Shown in pieces: positions 37,196 through 49,790 of a stretch of 60,219 nt of DNA. How positions within the stretch are numbered: position 1 is the first letter of the stretch; the number at the start of each line of letters is the position of its first letter. The stretch is taken from positions 303,808-364,026 of the forward strand of contig MNCI01013900.1 in the NCBI GenBank assembly GCA_015680685.1, read 5' to 3'. This stretch comes from Gnetum montanum. Taxonomy: Eukaryota; Streptophyta; Gnetopsida; Gnetales; Gnetaceae. The position numbers and the translations under genes are program-made. Below the pieces are notes generated by a model. It did no database searches. It saw only the letters and a program-made list of their open reading frames with translations, and was not told the DNA's origin.

Positions 37196-38367
37196 ATTGG
37201 CCAATGACAAATACCAAATTCTCAAAGATGCCATTTTTGAGCTTTTGTTGCTATTTGTTATTTATCTCTAATTGATGTATTCCTTTTTTTTCCCTAAGAA
37301 AGGTCTTTCCTTTAAGAAGTCAAAACCTATTATTGAGCTTTTGTTGGTATTTGTTATTTATCTCTAATTGATGTATTCCTTTTTTTTTCTTGAGAAAGTT
37401 CTTTCCTTTAAGAAGTCAAAACCTTTCCTTTAAGAAGTCAAAACCTATTAAAAAGAAGAGAGGTTTTTACAAGATTGTTTGTAAAAATTAAAACCTGAAA
37501 AAGACATCCCAAAACTATTAAATTTTTTATTTAGACTCTTTCTTCACTAATCTAATGTACCACAATTTTTTATTATTATTAATCCATCTTATTAATAAGA
37601 TAGCCTATAAAATGTTGTGTAGAATATCATGTCCCACTATGATCCCTAAAAATGTCTATAAACTATCAACATTATGTTGCCATTGAATAACTTTTATTTG
37701 TTGTAAACCTATCTTAGAATTAAAGTCTTCACAAATAAACACCAAACCTTTTGATGAAATTTCTACAATATCTCTACCTATGAACTAAGAACTAAGAAGA
37801 ATGCTCACAAGACAACCTTATTAAAATTAGGTAGCATCTTTAGGGGCAAAATAACATATAGCAAGCAAAACACAACCATGATAACATAAGATTTTAAGCC
37901 AAACATATTATTTATGATCGTCAATTTTTTCTTAAAAGCACAAAGCACACAATTTTCACACCTCCTGAAATGCCACAAGAAGGTCTGCTCTTGTGTCTTT
38001 TTTGTAATAAAAAACAAATTTAATCAATCCAAGAAACATTAAAAGTATCTAAGAAACTAATTCTATTCAAATAAACAACAATTCCACCATCGGTGTTTGC
38101 AATTTCTGCTAAGGACTACCAAATTCAAACCCTCAGACTTCCAAATTCCAAAATATAATAAACATAGTAAGGCCTCGTAAACATTCGCAGCCACATACAA
38201 AGTTTAGACACAACATAAACACCTCTCACTATTTTTGTAGAGATGATACCCAGACCCAAGTATTTATAAGAGAGATATTAAGATTCTTTTAAGCTGCTAT
38301 TCAAAAACAGCAATCCACAGATGCAACCCAAACTAATATATACATATACAAATTCAGTGTAGTAATT
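37196..38367. other. Intergenic region with a 96-bp tandem duplication
   Basis: Two nearly identical units start with GAGCTTTTGTTG at 37239 and 37335. Each contains TTATTTATCTCTAATTGATG and ends in TTTAAGAAGTCAAAACC, and the last part is repeated once more to about 37450. The remainder is AT-rich and lies downstream of the WWE gene on its strand. I see no other gene here; the minus-strand frame at 37805-38017 has no domain. Confidence 0.65.
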
Positions 38368-39705
38368 TTAATCACTATCAGTGATGTCGAGGTATAAGTC
38401 AGCAATGTGAGCAATGCTTTGTTTTTTACGGACCAAAACCTCATCAGCAGGGTTTTCAAAAAGCCCTCGATCTTGAATGGACGCTCCAATGGCCATATAC
38501 AGGCCTATAACTTCACCTACACTTGCAACCAGTTTCCTGGAGTATATACCCCTGCCATTGGATGGCGCCTTCAACGGAAATTCCACAACCGCAAAAAGCT
38601 CCTCTGCAAGCCATCATTAAACAAACACACCCCCAAAAAAATGTTGGAATTCTAGCATATCCACATATCAGAAGTGCCTGAAATTTTGTCTGAAACCCAT
38701 CACAAGCAACAACAAAAGCACAAAAAAATCTCTGGCCCAAAAGCAAATATTTACGAAAAAATGTCAGAAAATAGGCAGACAATCAGATTTTTTCTAACCA
38801 ATGAGAGACTGCCGAGATTCCAGTAGCTCCACTAGCCTCTGTCAAAAAGGTTCATGACCGGCGCTGTCCCCGTAGCAGAAGCACTCTTTGCGGCAAACGT
38901 TCCAGCCCTCCACCGACGGTTCGGTCCGCAATTTTTTTCTAATCACAGTGTCCAGAAATGATTTTTTGGTTATCGTCTCCATTACTAGCTCACCCGTCTG
39001 TAACCACAGATAGTTAACAGAATTCAGAAAATAAAACAATCAGGTACGAAATTCAAAAACCTAACACCAAATGCAAGTACAATCAAGAACAGATTTATAT
39101 GGAAGTTGGAAGGAAGAAAAAACAGAAGCCATCCCGACGACACCACCACCAGATAAATAAACATGTAGTACTTGGAAAAGAGGAAAAAACAGACCCGACA
39201 CAAAATGGGTAATAGCATTAACCTTGCGGATTACAGAAGAAGAAGAAGAAGGCAAGATTGTTTTCTCTTTCTGAGGGAGCTTCAGCACCGGATTGACATG
39301 ATCTGCTAAAGCTGCTGCTGCAGATCGATGGTGATGGAAGCGCCCACGCCTAGGGCCGGTTGTGCTGATTGTTCTTGTTGTGTTGCTTGTTCCCGTTTAG
39401 TTGGCCGTACCGATTCTGCTGGTTGTTCCTGTTTCAGTGGCCGGACAATCATGACAGGTCTTTGGAAGCCAGTATCCAGATTTTTGTGCTTCATTGTGGT
39501 GAAATTAATGGAGTATCTCACTCCATTTCTATACTTTGCAGACCCGATGGAGCCGAGATCCAGCGAAGGGGCTCCGCTTCTATATTCTGCAACGATTTTT
39601 GAAGCTAAGTCAGACGAGTAAGGCACCCACCTGTTATCATCCCTCCAGTATACTCCGCTCTGCGTGGGTTCCGCGATTTTGGCATCAAGTCTCCGCTCAT
39701 TTTGC
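38368..39705 (-). pseudogene. WWE-domain host-gene candidate, three exons
   Basis: Exon 1 (about 39705-39223) reads VYWRDDNRWVPYSSDLA, DLGS and YSINFTTMKHKNLDTGFQRP. This is the WWE fold pattern: spaced Trp, Tyr-Ser and a final MxxxNxxTGxxRP. WWE domains bind ADP-ribose-type ligands in ubiquitin or PARP pathways. Exon 2 (38997-38799) and exon 3 (38603-38368, ending LYLDITDSD-stop) join with matching phases, and exon 1 joins exon 2 in phase 0 via VIRK/TGEL. However, the WWE frame stops near 39308 and the frame entering exon 2 differs. A TGA lies in exon 2. An upstream ATG (39685) is out of frame. Either an extra small intron exists or the gene is decayed. The C-terminal family is not recognised. 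Confidence 0.6.
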
Positions 39706-40138
39706 TTCTGCTATTTTCTGAGATATCCTCTTCTGCTTCTTCGATGCTGCTTATGATTACCAAGGTGGAAGTTTGTAGATTTTTGGTAACATGACAGCAC
39801 CTCCAGAAAAGTCTACTCTATTCTTTCGGCGAAAAACACACACACGTACTCTGACACTTGTTGGGACGCGTGGCGAAAAGATTTAAAGGTAAAAATAAAA
39901 ATATTCATGGTCACCATGGCGTTTTACTTTCCCTTTAGGATAGAGTTTCTCCATAATGCTGTCAAAAGATTAAAAAAATAGCTTTCATGAAAGGAAATTG
40001 ATTCCTTTTTAAAACTAACTAGTAGGATTTTAAACGTCCCGTTGCTAAAACAAATTAAAATAGTTGCAATGTTGATGTCAACGATGGCATGCATACTTTT
40101 GGTTCAAAGTGCTACAACAATGTGTCATATCATCTTAC
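39706..40138. other. Region between the WWE gene and element C
   Basis: This holds the upstream side of the WWE gene, including a CA-rich tract near 39836-39844, and AT-rich sequence up to the CTTAC that precedes the element C LTR. No gene is seen. Confidence 0.5.
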
Positions 40139-41306
40139 TAAAACACCACGAAATCTTGCATGTTATAATCAATTTTCATCATGTATAGTGAATGTGATAA
40201 TTGTTACCTACAATGGGCAATTTTACATACTTTATACTTTTGGGGCTGAAAAATGCCTCATAAGTGGTCAAAGCCTCATTCCCCAAGTGAAAAAAAGTCA
40301 CCTAGTGTCTATATTCATTTTGGAATGCCAAAAAAGGCAATTTGATGAGTTTTATGGGGGGTATGCATTTTTCTACATTAGAAACATCAAGTTATGCACT
40401 TTAACTTAAATTTGGCAACCAATTTGCAACAAAATTACATCAAATTTGCAGTGAATTTGCAACCCAGTCATAGCCAGTTTGTAGCCCCATTCATGGCCCA
40501 AAGACCCTATAAAAGCTAGCTTGCCACACCATTGAGAGGTTGGACATTTTTGGACAAGGTTCAATAATTTTTTGGCATACAAGCAATTTTGGATAAGGTT
40601 CCACGCTTTTGACAAGCTTTAGCAATTTTTGACAAGATTCAACACTTAAAAAAGCAATTTTCATATATAGAATTCCACACTTGCGGCATTTTCAAGTACT
40701 CAAGAACTCTTGCAAGTTCCCATGCTTGCATCCTCTTGAACCCTAGCATGGAAGTGGTGAGGCCTTGAAATTTGGTAGATTTTTGGTGTTAACATTGCAC
40801 TCCTGGGATTCCAAACCTAGCATGGAGCAACTTAGCATCCAAATATTCCACCTTTCTCACCCCCTAGCAATGACCCAATTGGTAGATCCAAGGTTGTAGC
40901 AACAAAGGAAGGTTCAATATCATCAACAGTGGCTTAGCCCCTAGATCATGGAGCAGATCATCTCAGCTTCAACGGACTTTGAACTCTTGCACAAGTGAAC
41001 CCCCTTTTTTGCTCATCCAAGCACCATTTGTACATATTTCTCTAACTTACTTTTTATTCTTTTCTTAATAAAGTTTTGAGTTTTGAGTTTTATGTTCAAT
41101 AAAATTAAATTTATCATTTGTGCATTATTCAAATCTGTTTATATTTCCACGTTTTACATCTCCTAAGTCCTTGGTTGATCTGCCAGATTGGCCAAGGTGT
41201 CCCAAATCCCATTTTTATCATGAAGGCCCTAGGGATTCGAGGTTAAGAACTTGCCTGCACCAAGGATCCTCGATTTTTGTTCCAACAATTGAGGTTTTCG
41301 GTCACA
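40139..41306 (+). mobile_element. Element C 5' LTR
   Basis: It starts TAAAACACCACG, matching the mutated start of element B's 5' LTR, and ends TTTTCGGTCACA, matching B's 3' LTR end. The U5 ends of both families share ATTCGAGGTTA and GTTCCAAC. TATAAAA is at 40508-40514 and AATAAA at 41067-41072, a clear U3-R-U5 layout. The five bases before it (CTTAC) would be the target, but no partner LTR is found in the window. Confidence 0.78.
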
Positions 41307-41317
41307 ATAGTTTTTCT

Positions 41318-41335
41318 TGGCACTAGAAGGAGGGC
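41318..41335 (+). other. Element C primer-binding site
   Basis: TGGCACTAGAAGGAGGGC begins 11 bases after the LTR. It is identical over 15 of 17 bases or better to the site in element B, although the LTRs are quite different. Confidence 0.65.
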
Positions 41336-41849
41336 CTTTGCCTAAATTCTATAGCTAGATCTATTATTTTCATAGCCATTTGCAAGTTTTTTCTTTAGTT
41401 TTTGTAGTCAAAACCCTTGAAATATCAATGTTGGTCTTTCCCCCCCCTATGACAAGAACTACAATGTGGAAGTTGCAGGTGGTTGGGCTTTGGCTTTTCA
41501 TAGCACTTGCTATGAATTTTAAGACCCAAAGCCATCCCAACCCCCCTCCCCCACCCAAAATTCCAAGTTGAGAGAATTAGTAGCTTCCTGGAATCAATTT
41601 TAGTGAAAAATACAAACTTTCCAGTTTGGTTTTCAACCTTTTTCCTTGAAACACCCCCAAATTTGGACTATAGTGCCTTGACTACAAATTTGGCTAAGTG
41701 TTGAGACTATGCTTGATCCTAGTTGAAACTTTACATCATATATGAAACTTTCCCATTTAGGGTCATGATGCTAAACTATCCTGAAGGCCCAAGTAAGAGA
41801 TTTTTGGTTAACAACCAACAACTTAAACCTTTCCTTGAACCAAAAATAA
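41336..41849 (+). other. Element C leader
   Basis: No gene is seen. There are short C-rich tracts near 41440 and 41540. The frames on both strands at 41370-41571 mirror one another and have no domain. Confidence 0.5.
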
Positions 41850-44800
41850 CCAATGAAAAGAATGCCTCAATTGACGATCATGTACGCTCAATCTTTTGAA
41901 TCTCTTCCTTCTATCTTAGTTGTGGGGGAGATGGCCATCCATGCTAATAATTATATGAGTGGCTCCTTAGTTTTCAACTTTTTTGTTTACATCATTTTTT
42001 ATATGTTTCTTATTTTCTTGAATATTTTACAATTTTTTCTATATCTTCTTTATTTGGACTTTTCTTATGTGTCTTTTTTTCTTTATTCCCATTAGGACTT
42101 TGGTGCTAAACATAGCTCTTGATTGATGATGGTTTATTAAATTGTATTACTTACTTAATTGCAAATGATTGGATTTCATCCTTGAATTTTGACATTGATT
42201 AATGAAACATTGATTTTCTCATGATATCAGGTAGTGAGTTCGTGGCATCCACCCATTTCACATACCTTTATTATGTTTCCTTGTTTTGAAAATATGAGGT
42301 CCCTACTTAATAACAACTTATAATGAATTTGTGATCTTGGTGCTTTCTAGACTTAGAACAAATCAAGTGGATGAACAAGGATGTGGCTTTAAGGGGATTT
42401 ATCAAATTTTGTACCCATCTACCATATGTATTTTCATGAGTATTCCCATTAATTCCTCTTCATTCCATGTTGTCCAATAAAGAGGAAGTAATGCCTTTGC
42501 ATGGTGTGATTCCCATATGAAAAAAAAAAACTATGGGAATTCAAAGCATACTCCTTAGACATAATAACAGGCTACAAGCACTGGAAAGACATGTTACCCA
42601 TGCCTGAAGGCACCCCTATAACTAAGGTCCTCTTCACTTCTTACTTCTCTTTTCTTCTTTCTTTGGAATGGCGAGTGATTGTTGGTGATGCTCTTGTACT
42701 CTAGGGGGTGGAATAGTCTTAATGTGCCAATGTGAGGTCACTGGTAGTTGATGGTCTTAACTCTAAGTAAGGATGGAATACTATCAAGTCATACTAATCA
42801 TATCATCCATAAGGAAATTCATGTGACCATGATGCAGAACTTCATTCCATACTTTCTCTCTCATCCTCCAGTTCTTTCCATTTACCACCTCACTACCTCC
42901 TATCGTGTTTTATTGATGGGTTCATTTTGAGAGGTCTTAATTCTTTGATGGTTTCTTCAATGATTTGGTTTTTCAACAATCCATGGCCATTAATCACCCT
43001 TGGGGCCTACAAACTCCTTAGTATGATGGCATTCAAGGGCATTCAATGCATGAACCTACTATGGGGAGAACCCACTTGCATTCTCTTTGGCTAGGATGAT
43101 TAAATTTCCTATCCCTTGGTCATTTTTCTTTCAAAACCTTTGTTTTTCACTTCAAAGCATCTAGTTTTTGCACTCCTTAACAATTTATCTCCTACCAAAT
43201 CTCCTTTCCAAATGTATTCTAGCCCTCTTCACTCATTTTTCCTTATTCTAGGCTTTTTTGGCTTTCTCTAAACCCTAGTTTCATGCCAAAACTCTCTTTC
43301 TATACTTAGTTTTTTCAATGTGAAAAGTTTTCCATATGGCTACATTGATGCATCCTTGTCAATCTAGCTCAATGTGTCAATATAGTGTCATTGATGCATC
43401 CCTGTTGACATAACAAAAAAAAAAGTATAAATACACAATAAGACTTAGCCAAATTTTTATATTTACATCATAACACTAGGGGAATTTTTGTAATTTTTAG
43501 AGACCAGAGCCTTCCCAATACCATAACTTCCTAACTGCTTGTTTGATTCAACTTGTTATTTGATCCTTGAGCTACTAGAGGTGAGCTTTACATCACGGGG
43601 ATCACAAACCTATAGTTTATGATGTAAATTTTTTTAAAATTTTTCTAATTTCCAAGTAGTTTAATTAATAAAATAATATTAAAAATCACCAATCCACATA
43701 AGTTAAACCTCACCAACAAACTTAGTAGCCATTGGAATTAAATAACAATAAACTAATAAATCTTTCATGATCACAAATTAGCCTAAGTGTAACTAGCCCA
43801 AACGGGAAACAGTATTAAAGTATTGAATGTTATACATAAGAAACTAATCCTTTCCTATGTTTGTGATCATAGATGGTGCCAAAGAGATCACAGAGAGAAG
43901 GAACATCCCAACCATAGAAGAAGTGACCAAGAGGGAGAAGGGGCTAGTAGCCATAGCAACTCCAAGAAGGTGAGGTAGAAACACATGTCACAGGACCTCT
44001 TTAGGATGAGTCCAAAGTGGAGTTTATTCATTAGATTCCAATTACTAAAATAGATCAGTCAAGGTAAGATGAGGTGTCGAGGCTTAGACCAAATTTGGAG
44101 GTCACTTTGACTAAAGCCTACCTTGAGTGAATCCACTCTAAGGAAGTTCAAAGTTCTATTCTTTAGGAAATCAACTTTGGTTCCTTCTTTGAATTGACAT
44201 CAAAAGAGATTAAGATATAACTATAAGGGTGTCCCATGTGCCTCATTCTTACTTTTGGTGGGGAGTGGTCTGTGGGAGAAACTTATCTCTTTTGGACCAA
44301 TTAAAAAGAAAATGCTATAGTAAAAATCAAAGACATTAGTCTATCCTATTTGGTTGAGGTCATTACAAAGGCACTTGGACTACTTGACACTGGGCCAACA
44401 CTAGTAGAAATTTCCACACAAGCAAAGCTAGAAGTAAAAAAGGAATGTATCCAATAATGTTATGAGATGGATCATAAGGAGTACGGTGCACTCACCAAGG
44501 TGAAGAGAGTTTACCTTAAGATTGCAGCTTATCACCTAAATCCAATGGTGATGCCAAACAAGGTCATTGCCTTCTTTGCCCATGCATGTGCTGCTCTAAG
44601 CAGAAAATTCCCAATCAACCTCCCCTAGCTAATCTTCTTGGAGATTCAAAAGCATTTCAAAGAGAATGAGTGAGGAAGGAAGACATTCCTCTTTCCATGG
44701 CTAAATAAAAAACTCTACAAAAGGGGAGGCATAACTCATTAAGCAAATGACATGCTTTGTCATGCTTCTACTAAATCTTGGTAGAAAATGATGAAGGACA

Positions 44801-46773
44801 AAGCACCTACCAAGTTCTTTGAAGAGGAGTGGCCACCACCACCATCCATTGAAGAAACAATGCTGAAGGCTCGTGCAGTAATAAAATGCATGAGAAATCT
44901 CTGTGAATAACTCCTACAGTAGTAGCATAGAGAACCAAGTGGTGAAGAGCCATTAGTTTACCAGCCAATGTTGAGCCACCTCATTGAATTAACCAAGACA
45001 ATAAGATGGTTAGAAGAGATTGTGTTACTATTTTCAACACAACACATGTAGGTGCTCACAAGATTAAATTTGAGCACTTGAGAAGTGACAGTGTCCATTC
45101 TTGGACAATGACTTTCTAGATATCTTTAGGAATATTGGCACTTTCTTGGTGCACCTGGAGGAGGGCAAGGGAGTAACTATCCTGGTGATGTAGCTCATGG
45201 AGAGGAAATAATGGCATGGGTAGTGGTTGATAGAGTAGTGAAAGCTCTTAATGCTCTTATGATAGCTATGATAGATATTGCTGGACTCATAGATGTGCAA
45301 GCTTCAACAAGAGTGGGAAGTGGGAGGCTAAGTATAGCCCAACATGACAAAGGGTTTGGACTTATTAGTGGGAATTGGGTAATTGCTTCGAGAGATCTTT
45401 GATCTTCCAGAAGAAATCACAACTACCTAGTTGAAGTTGCTCGAGTTCATGGGCAAGCTCATAATTGCAAATGCACAACTTGAGGTAGCCACTACCAAAA
45501 ATCAATGGTTGGCTATTGAGGTTGTAGAATTGAGAGCCTTCTTGGCCAATCTTGCCATTCTTAACTAAGCTATTACATAGGATGAGGCTTTCATGTAGCT
45601 TCAAAACTAATTGAAAGAGGCTAAGAATGCTAAGGGGATGATAGTCTTTGATGAATCCTTATCAAAAGTTATTACTATCCACATTGATAAGGACTTGGTG
45701 CAAGTCCATAACCAAAACCTAACTCTGACCAAAGACATCCATCAACTGTGAAATATCAAGAAGCAAAAAGACTAGATGGTCAAATTTATGAGACAACAGT
45801 AGAAGTAGCTCGCTAAGGTGAACATGGACATGAGGAGCTTGGTAGCTAAGAATAGGAATATATCAATGGAGGAAGTCCATGAACTTTGCTAGAAAATGAT
45901 CATTGAGGTAGTTGCCTAGAAAAATGAAGTCTTATGGCTTGAAAAAATGGAAAATCACTACAAGAAGTAGATAGGGCTCCTCAAGGAGGTGAATGAAAAG
46001 GAAGTTTAATTGGCCAAGGAAAATATCAATGAGACCCTCTAGAAACTTCAACTAAGTGGTGATGTATGGCAAAAAATATTTGATGGATTGAATGCCTACA
46101 ATAAGGCAAAGATCCACCTAAAGGAGTTGCAAATTAAAGAAATGAAAGAATACATGAAGCTTTCCAACCTCTAGTATGAAAAGTTAGCAATGCTGACAGT
46201 CAGAAGGCCAAGGCTAGAGTTAGAGAAGTAGGTGACTAGCTCATACCTTTTCTATGAGGCTTAGTTCAAGCATCACAAGGACACCAATTAGAAGCTAGAA
46301 ATAGCTAATGCAAAGCTTGAAGTTCTTAGGAGCCAATTTATGGATCAACTATTGATAACCTAGTCAGAAGGATGAACAACAATCATGAATTGTAAAACCT
46401 TGTAAAGATGTTTGACTACGAATGTAAATAATTCATAACATGGTTTATCAACCTTAAGGAGTTTTTCTTAACAATGCCATATTTGTGGGATGTCCTTGTA
46501 CTAGCCCACATTAGTAAAGCTATGTGGACTTTGACCAATCCATAGTGTAAGGAGAAGAAGATGAAGGCATTCATGAATGCCTTTCACCTTCCACTAGAAG
46601 CAATAGCTATAGTAGGAAAACCACAACCATAGCCTCATTCTTAGTCATCACCACCATGACCACCAAAGGCTAGAGAAGGTCCTTCAGCATCCTAGGAGCC
46701 TCCACCTTCTAGCATTGTTTGATCTCCTCTTCATCTTTACAAACTAGTGGATCCCAGATGTTCATTTTTGTAA
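41850..46773 (+). pseudogene. Large decayed multi-exon gene: globular, coiled coil, proline-rich tail
   Basis: Exon 1 near 41853-41970 reads MKRMPQLTIMYAQSFESL and VGEMAIHANNYMSGS. A T-rich intron ends at about 42229 (GATATCAG), and the coding text goes on through 43400. Around 44550-44640 it reads KVIAFFAHACAALSRKFPIN. From 45480 to 46350 it is strongly coiled-coil-like (LAKENINETL, AKIHLKELQIKEMKEYMKL, LEIANAKLEVLRSQFMDQL). Then come EFFLTMPYLWDVLVLAHISK and a proline/glutamine-rich tail ending CSFL-stop at 46773. Most stops are TAG or TAA where Gln fits (CAG or CAA to T). An inverted partial copy at 49.8-51.25 kb keeps the same exon 1, intron and exon 2 layout, which supports real splicing. 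I do not recognise the family. No gag or RT is seen in element C. Confidence 0.55.
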
Positions 46774-47095
46774 AGGTGTTCAATTTTGTTGTTCCAAATA
46801 CCAATTTTTGTAATTATTAAAATTCTATACAATCTAGCACTTGGAGTCAATTAGTCAGTGATTCCATACCTTTTCAATTTTGTAAGAGGCTTAATTCTAT
46901 TTTTGTTCACTTGAGGAAGAGTTTTCATTCAGTCATGGGGATATGATGAATCCTATGATTAGATGCATTAATGCAATATTTGTCTTTTTCTATATAAATG
47001 CACACATCCACCACATTTATGACATATTAAGTCCATAGCATAGCTAAATTCTTGCAATTTTCTTAGCCTAGAGTTAGAATATTTTTTAAGTGCCT
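46774..47095 (+). other. 3' flank of the coiled-coil gene
   Basis: AT-rich sequence between the stop at 46773 and the minisatellite. No gene. Confidence 0.5.
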
Positions 47096-49790
47096 GTAGT
47101 AGGACTCCAAGGATTCTTTGAGATACTAGAAAATGATTCTTCAAGATACTAGAAAATTTTTCTTTGAGATAATAGAATAATTTTATTTCTAGATATTAGG
47201 AAAAGGTTCTTCAAGAAACCAGAAAAAAGGTTCTTTAAGATACCAACAAGAAAATTATTCTTTAGGATACCATATAAAGGTACTTAGAGTGATTAGAAAA
47301 TGGTTCTTTAAGATACCAAAACAAGGTTTTTCAAGATACAAGAAAATGGTTACTTAAGATATTAGAAAAAGGTTCTTTAAGATACTAGAAAATGGTTATT
47401 CGAGATACCAGAAAATAGTTCTGTGAGATACCAAAAAAAGGTTTTTTAAGATACAAGAAAAAAGTTCTTTGAGATAACAAAAAAAGATTGTTCATAATAT
47501 GAGAAAGAAATTCTTTGAGATACCATAAAAAAGGTTCTTCAAAATACTAAAAAATGATTCTTCATGATATCTTAAAAATCTTCTTAAAAGATATCTAGAA
47601 AATGGTTTTTTGAGATATAAGAAAATGGTTTTTTGAGATACAAAATAATGGTTCTTTCTAAGTTCCTAGAAAAAAGGTTCTTCAAGATATCAAAAAATGA
47701 TTCCTAAAAATATCAAAAAAAGGTTCTTCAAGAAACTACAAAAATGGTTCATTGAGATATAAGAAAATAGTTCTTCAAAGATATCAAAGAATGGTTGTTA
47801 AAGGTACAAGAAAATAATTCTTTGAGATACTAGAAAACTCTTTTTCAAGATACCAAAAAAGGATTTGTCAAGTTACTAGAAAAAGGTTCTTCAAGATTTT
47901 AGAAAATAGTTTATTGAGATATTGAAAGATGTTTCTTCAAGATACCAAAAAAATGATTCTTTGAGATACAAGAAAGAGGTTCTTTGAGATATCAAAAAAT
48001 TGTTTCTTTGAGATATTGAAAAAATACTCTTCAAGATACCAAAAAGAGATTTTTCAAGATACTAGAAAATGATTGTTCAAGATATCAAAAAATGTTTCTT
48101 TGAGATATCAGAAAAGGTTCTTCAAGATACCAAGAAATGGTTATTTGAAATACTCAAAAATGTTTCTTCAAGCTTCTAGAATAAGGTTTTCAAGATAACT
48201 AAAAGTAGTTCTTCAAGATACTAGAAAATGTTATCTTCAAAATACTAGAAAAAGATTATTCAAGATTCCAGATAATTATTTTTTGAGATACCCAAAAAAA
48301 TTTTCTTCTAGAATCCAACAAAAGGTTCTTTGAGATACTAGAAAAGGACATAAAAATATTCTTTAAAAATATTAGTTCTTCAAAGATATGAGAACAAGGT
48401 TCATTAAGATACCAAAAAAAAATTCTTTAAGATACTAGAAAAAGGTTCTTTTGAAGATACTAGAAAATGATTCTTTTTTTAAAAAATGGTTCTTCGAGAT
48501 ACTAGAAAATAATTCTTCAAGATACTAAAAAATGGTTCTTGAATATATTAAAAAAGGTTATTCAAGATACAAGAAAAAGAATTTCTAAAATACCAGAAAA
48601 CGATTCTTATAGAAAATAATTTTTTAAGATGCATGAAAATGGTTCTTCAAGGTACTAGAAGAAGGTTCTTCAAGATATCAAAAAATGATTTTTCTAGATA
48701 CCAGAAAAAGATTTTTTCAAATATACCAAAATAAGGTTCTTCAAAATACCAAAAATGATTCTTTTAGATACTAAAAAAAGATTCTTAAAGATAGAAAAAA
48801 AATTATTCAAAATATTAGAAAATTGTTCTTCATAATATAAGAGAAAGGTTGCTTAAGAGACCAAAGAACTTGAGATACCTGAAAAATGTTTTTTTTTAGA
48901 TATGAAAAAATTATTTTTTGAGATACCTGAAAAAGGTTATTTAAGATACTAGAAAATAATTCTTTGATAAACCAAAATAAGGTTTTTTAAGATACCATAA
49001 AAAGGATCTTTGAGATAAAAAAAAGTAATTTTCCAAGATATCAAAAAATTATTTTTTGAGTTATCAAAAAATGGTTTTTTGAGTTACTATAAAAGGATTT
49101 ATTAACATATTAGAAAATGATTATTCAAGATACTAGAAAATGGTTCTTCGAGATACTAGAAAGAGGTTCTTCTAGATACTAGAAAAATATCCTTCTAAAT
49201 AGCTAAAATATTTTCGTTAAGATATCAAAAGATGGTTCTTTAGAATACTAGAAAAAGTTTCTTTATGGTACTAAAATAGAGATATTCAAGATACTAGAAA
49301 ATGACTCTTTAGGATACTAGAAAATATTATCTTTGAGATACCACAAAATGGTTATTTGAGATACAAGATAATGATTCTTTAAAATACTAGGAAAATGCTT
49401 TTTTGAAAATCTAATAAAAGGTTTTTCGAGATACTAGAAAAAGACAGAAAAATATTTTATGGAAAAAAATTTCTTCAAAGATATTTGAAGAAGGTTTTTC
49501 AAGATACCAGAAAAAGATTCTTTAAGATATCAAAAAAAGGTTATTTCAAAGATACTAGAAAATGGTTCTTTGAGATATGAGAAAAGGATTCTTCTAGAAC
49601 ATGGTTCTTCGAGATACTAGAAAATGGTTTTATAAGAAACAAAAAAAAATGGTTCTTCTAGATACTAGAAAATAATTCTTCAAGATACTAGAAAAAGATT
49701 CTTTGTGACACCACAAAAAGATTCATTGAGATACCAAAAAATGGTACTTTTAGATACAAGAAAAAGATTCTTTGAGATACTATAAAAAGG
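47096..49790 (+). repeat. 2.7-kb minisatellite of 23-25-bp units
   Basis: The unit starts GATACTAGAAAA and ends GGTTCTTC plus RA, 23 nt in the cleanest copies (49117-49190) and up to 25 nt elsewhere. Span divided by unit length gives roughly 110-115 copies. Point changes and small indels are spread throughout. Unit length varies, so it is not a protein repeat. The clean copies near 49.1-49.6 kb suggest more recent expansion there. Confidence 0.93.

Noticed and set aside
47096-49790. Heat-shock-element array or protein repeat
   Set aside because: GAA and TTC words recur but without the strict nGAAnnTTCn spacing, and the unit length varies between 23 and 25, which excludes a conserved reading frame.
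47096-49790. CRISPR array
   Set aside because: Units are contiguous and degenerate with no unique spacers, and the DNA is plant nuclear.
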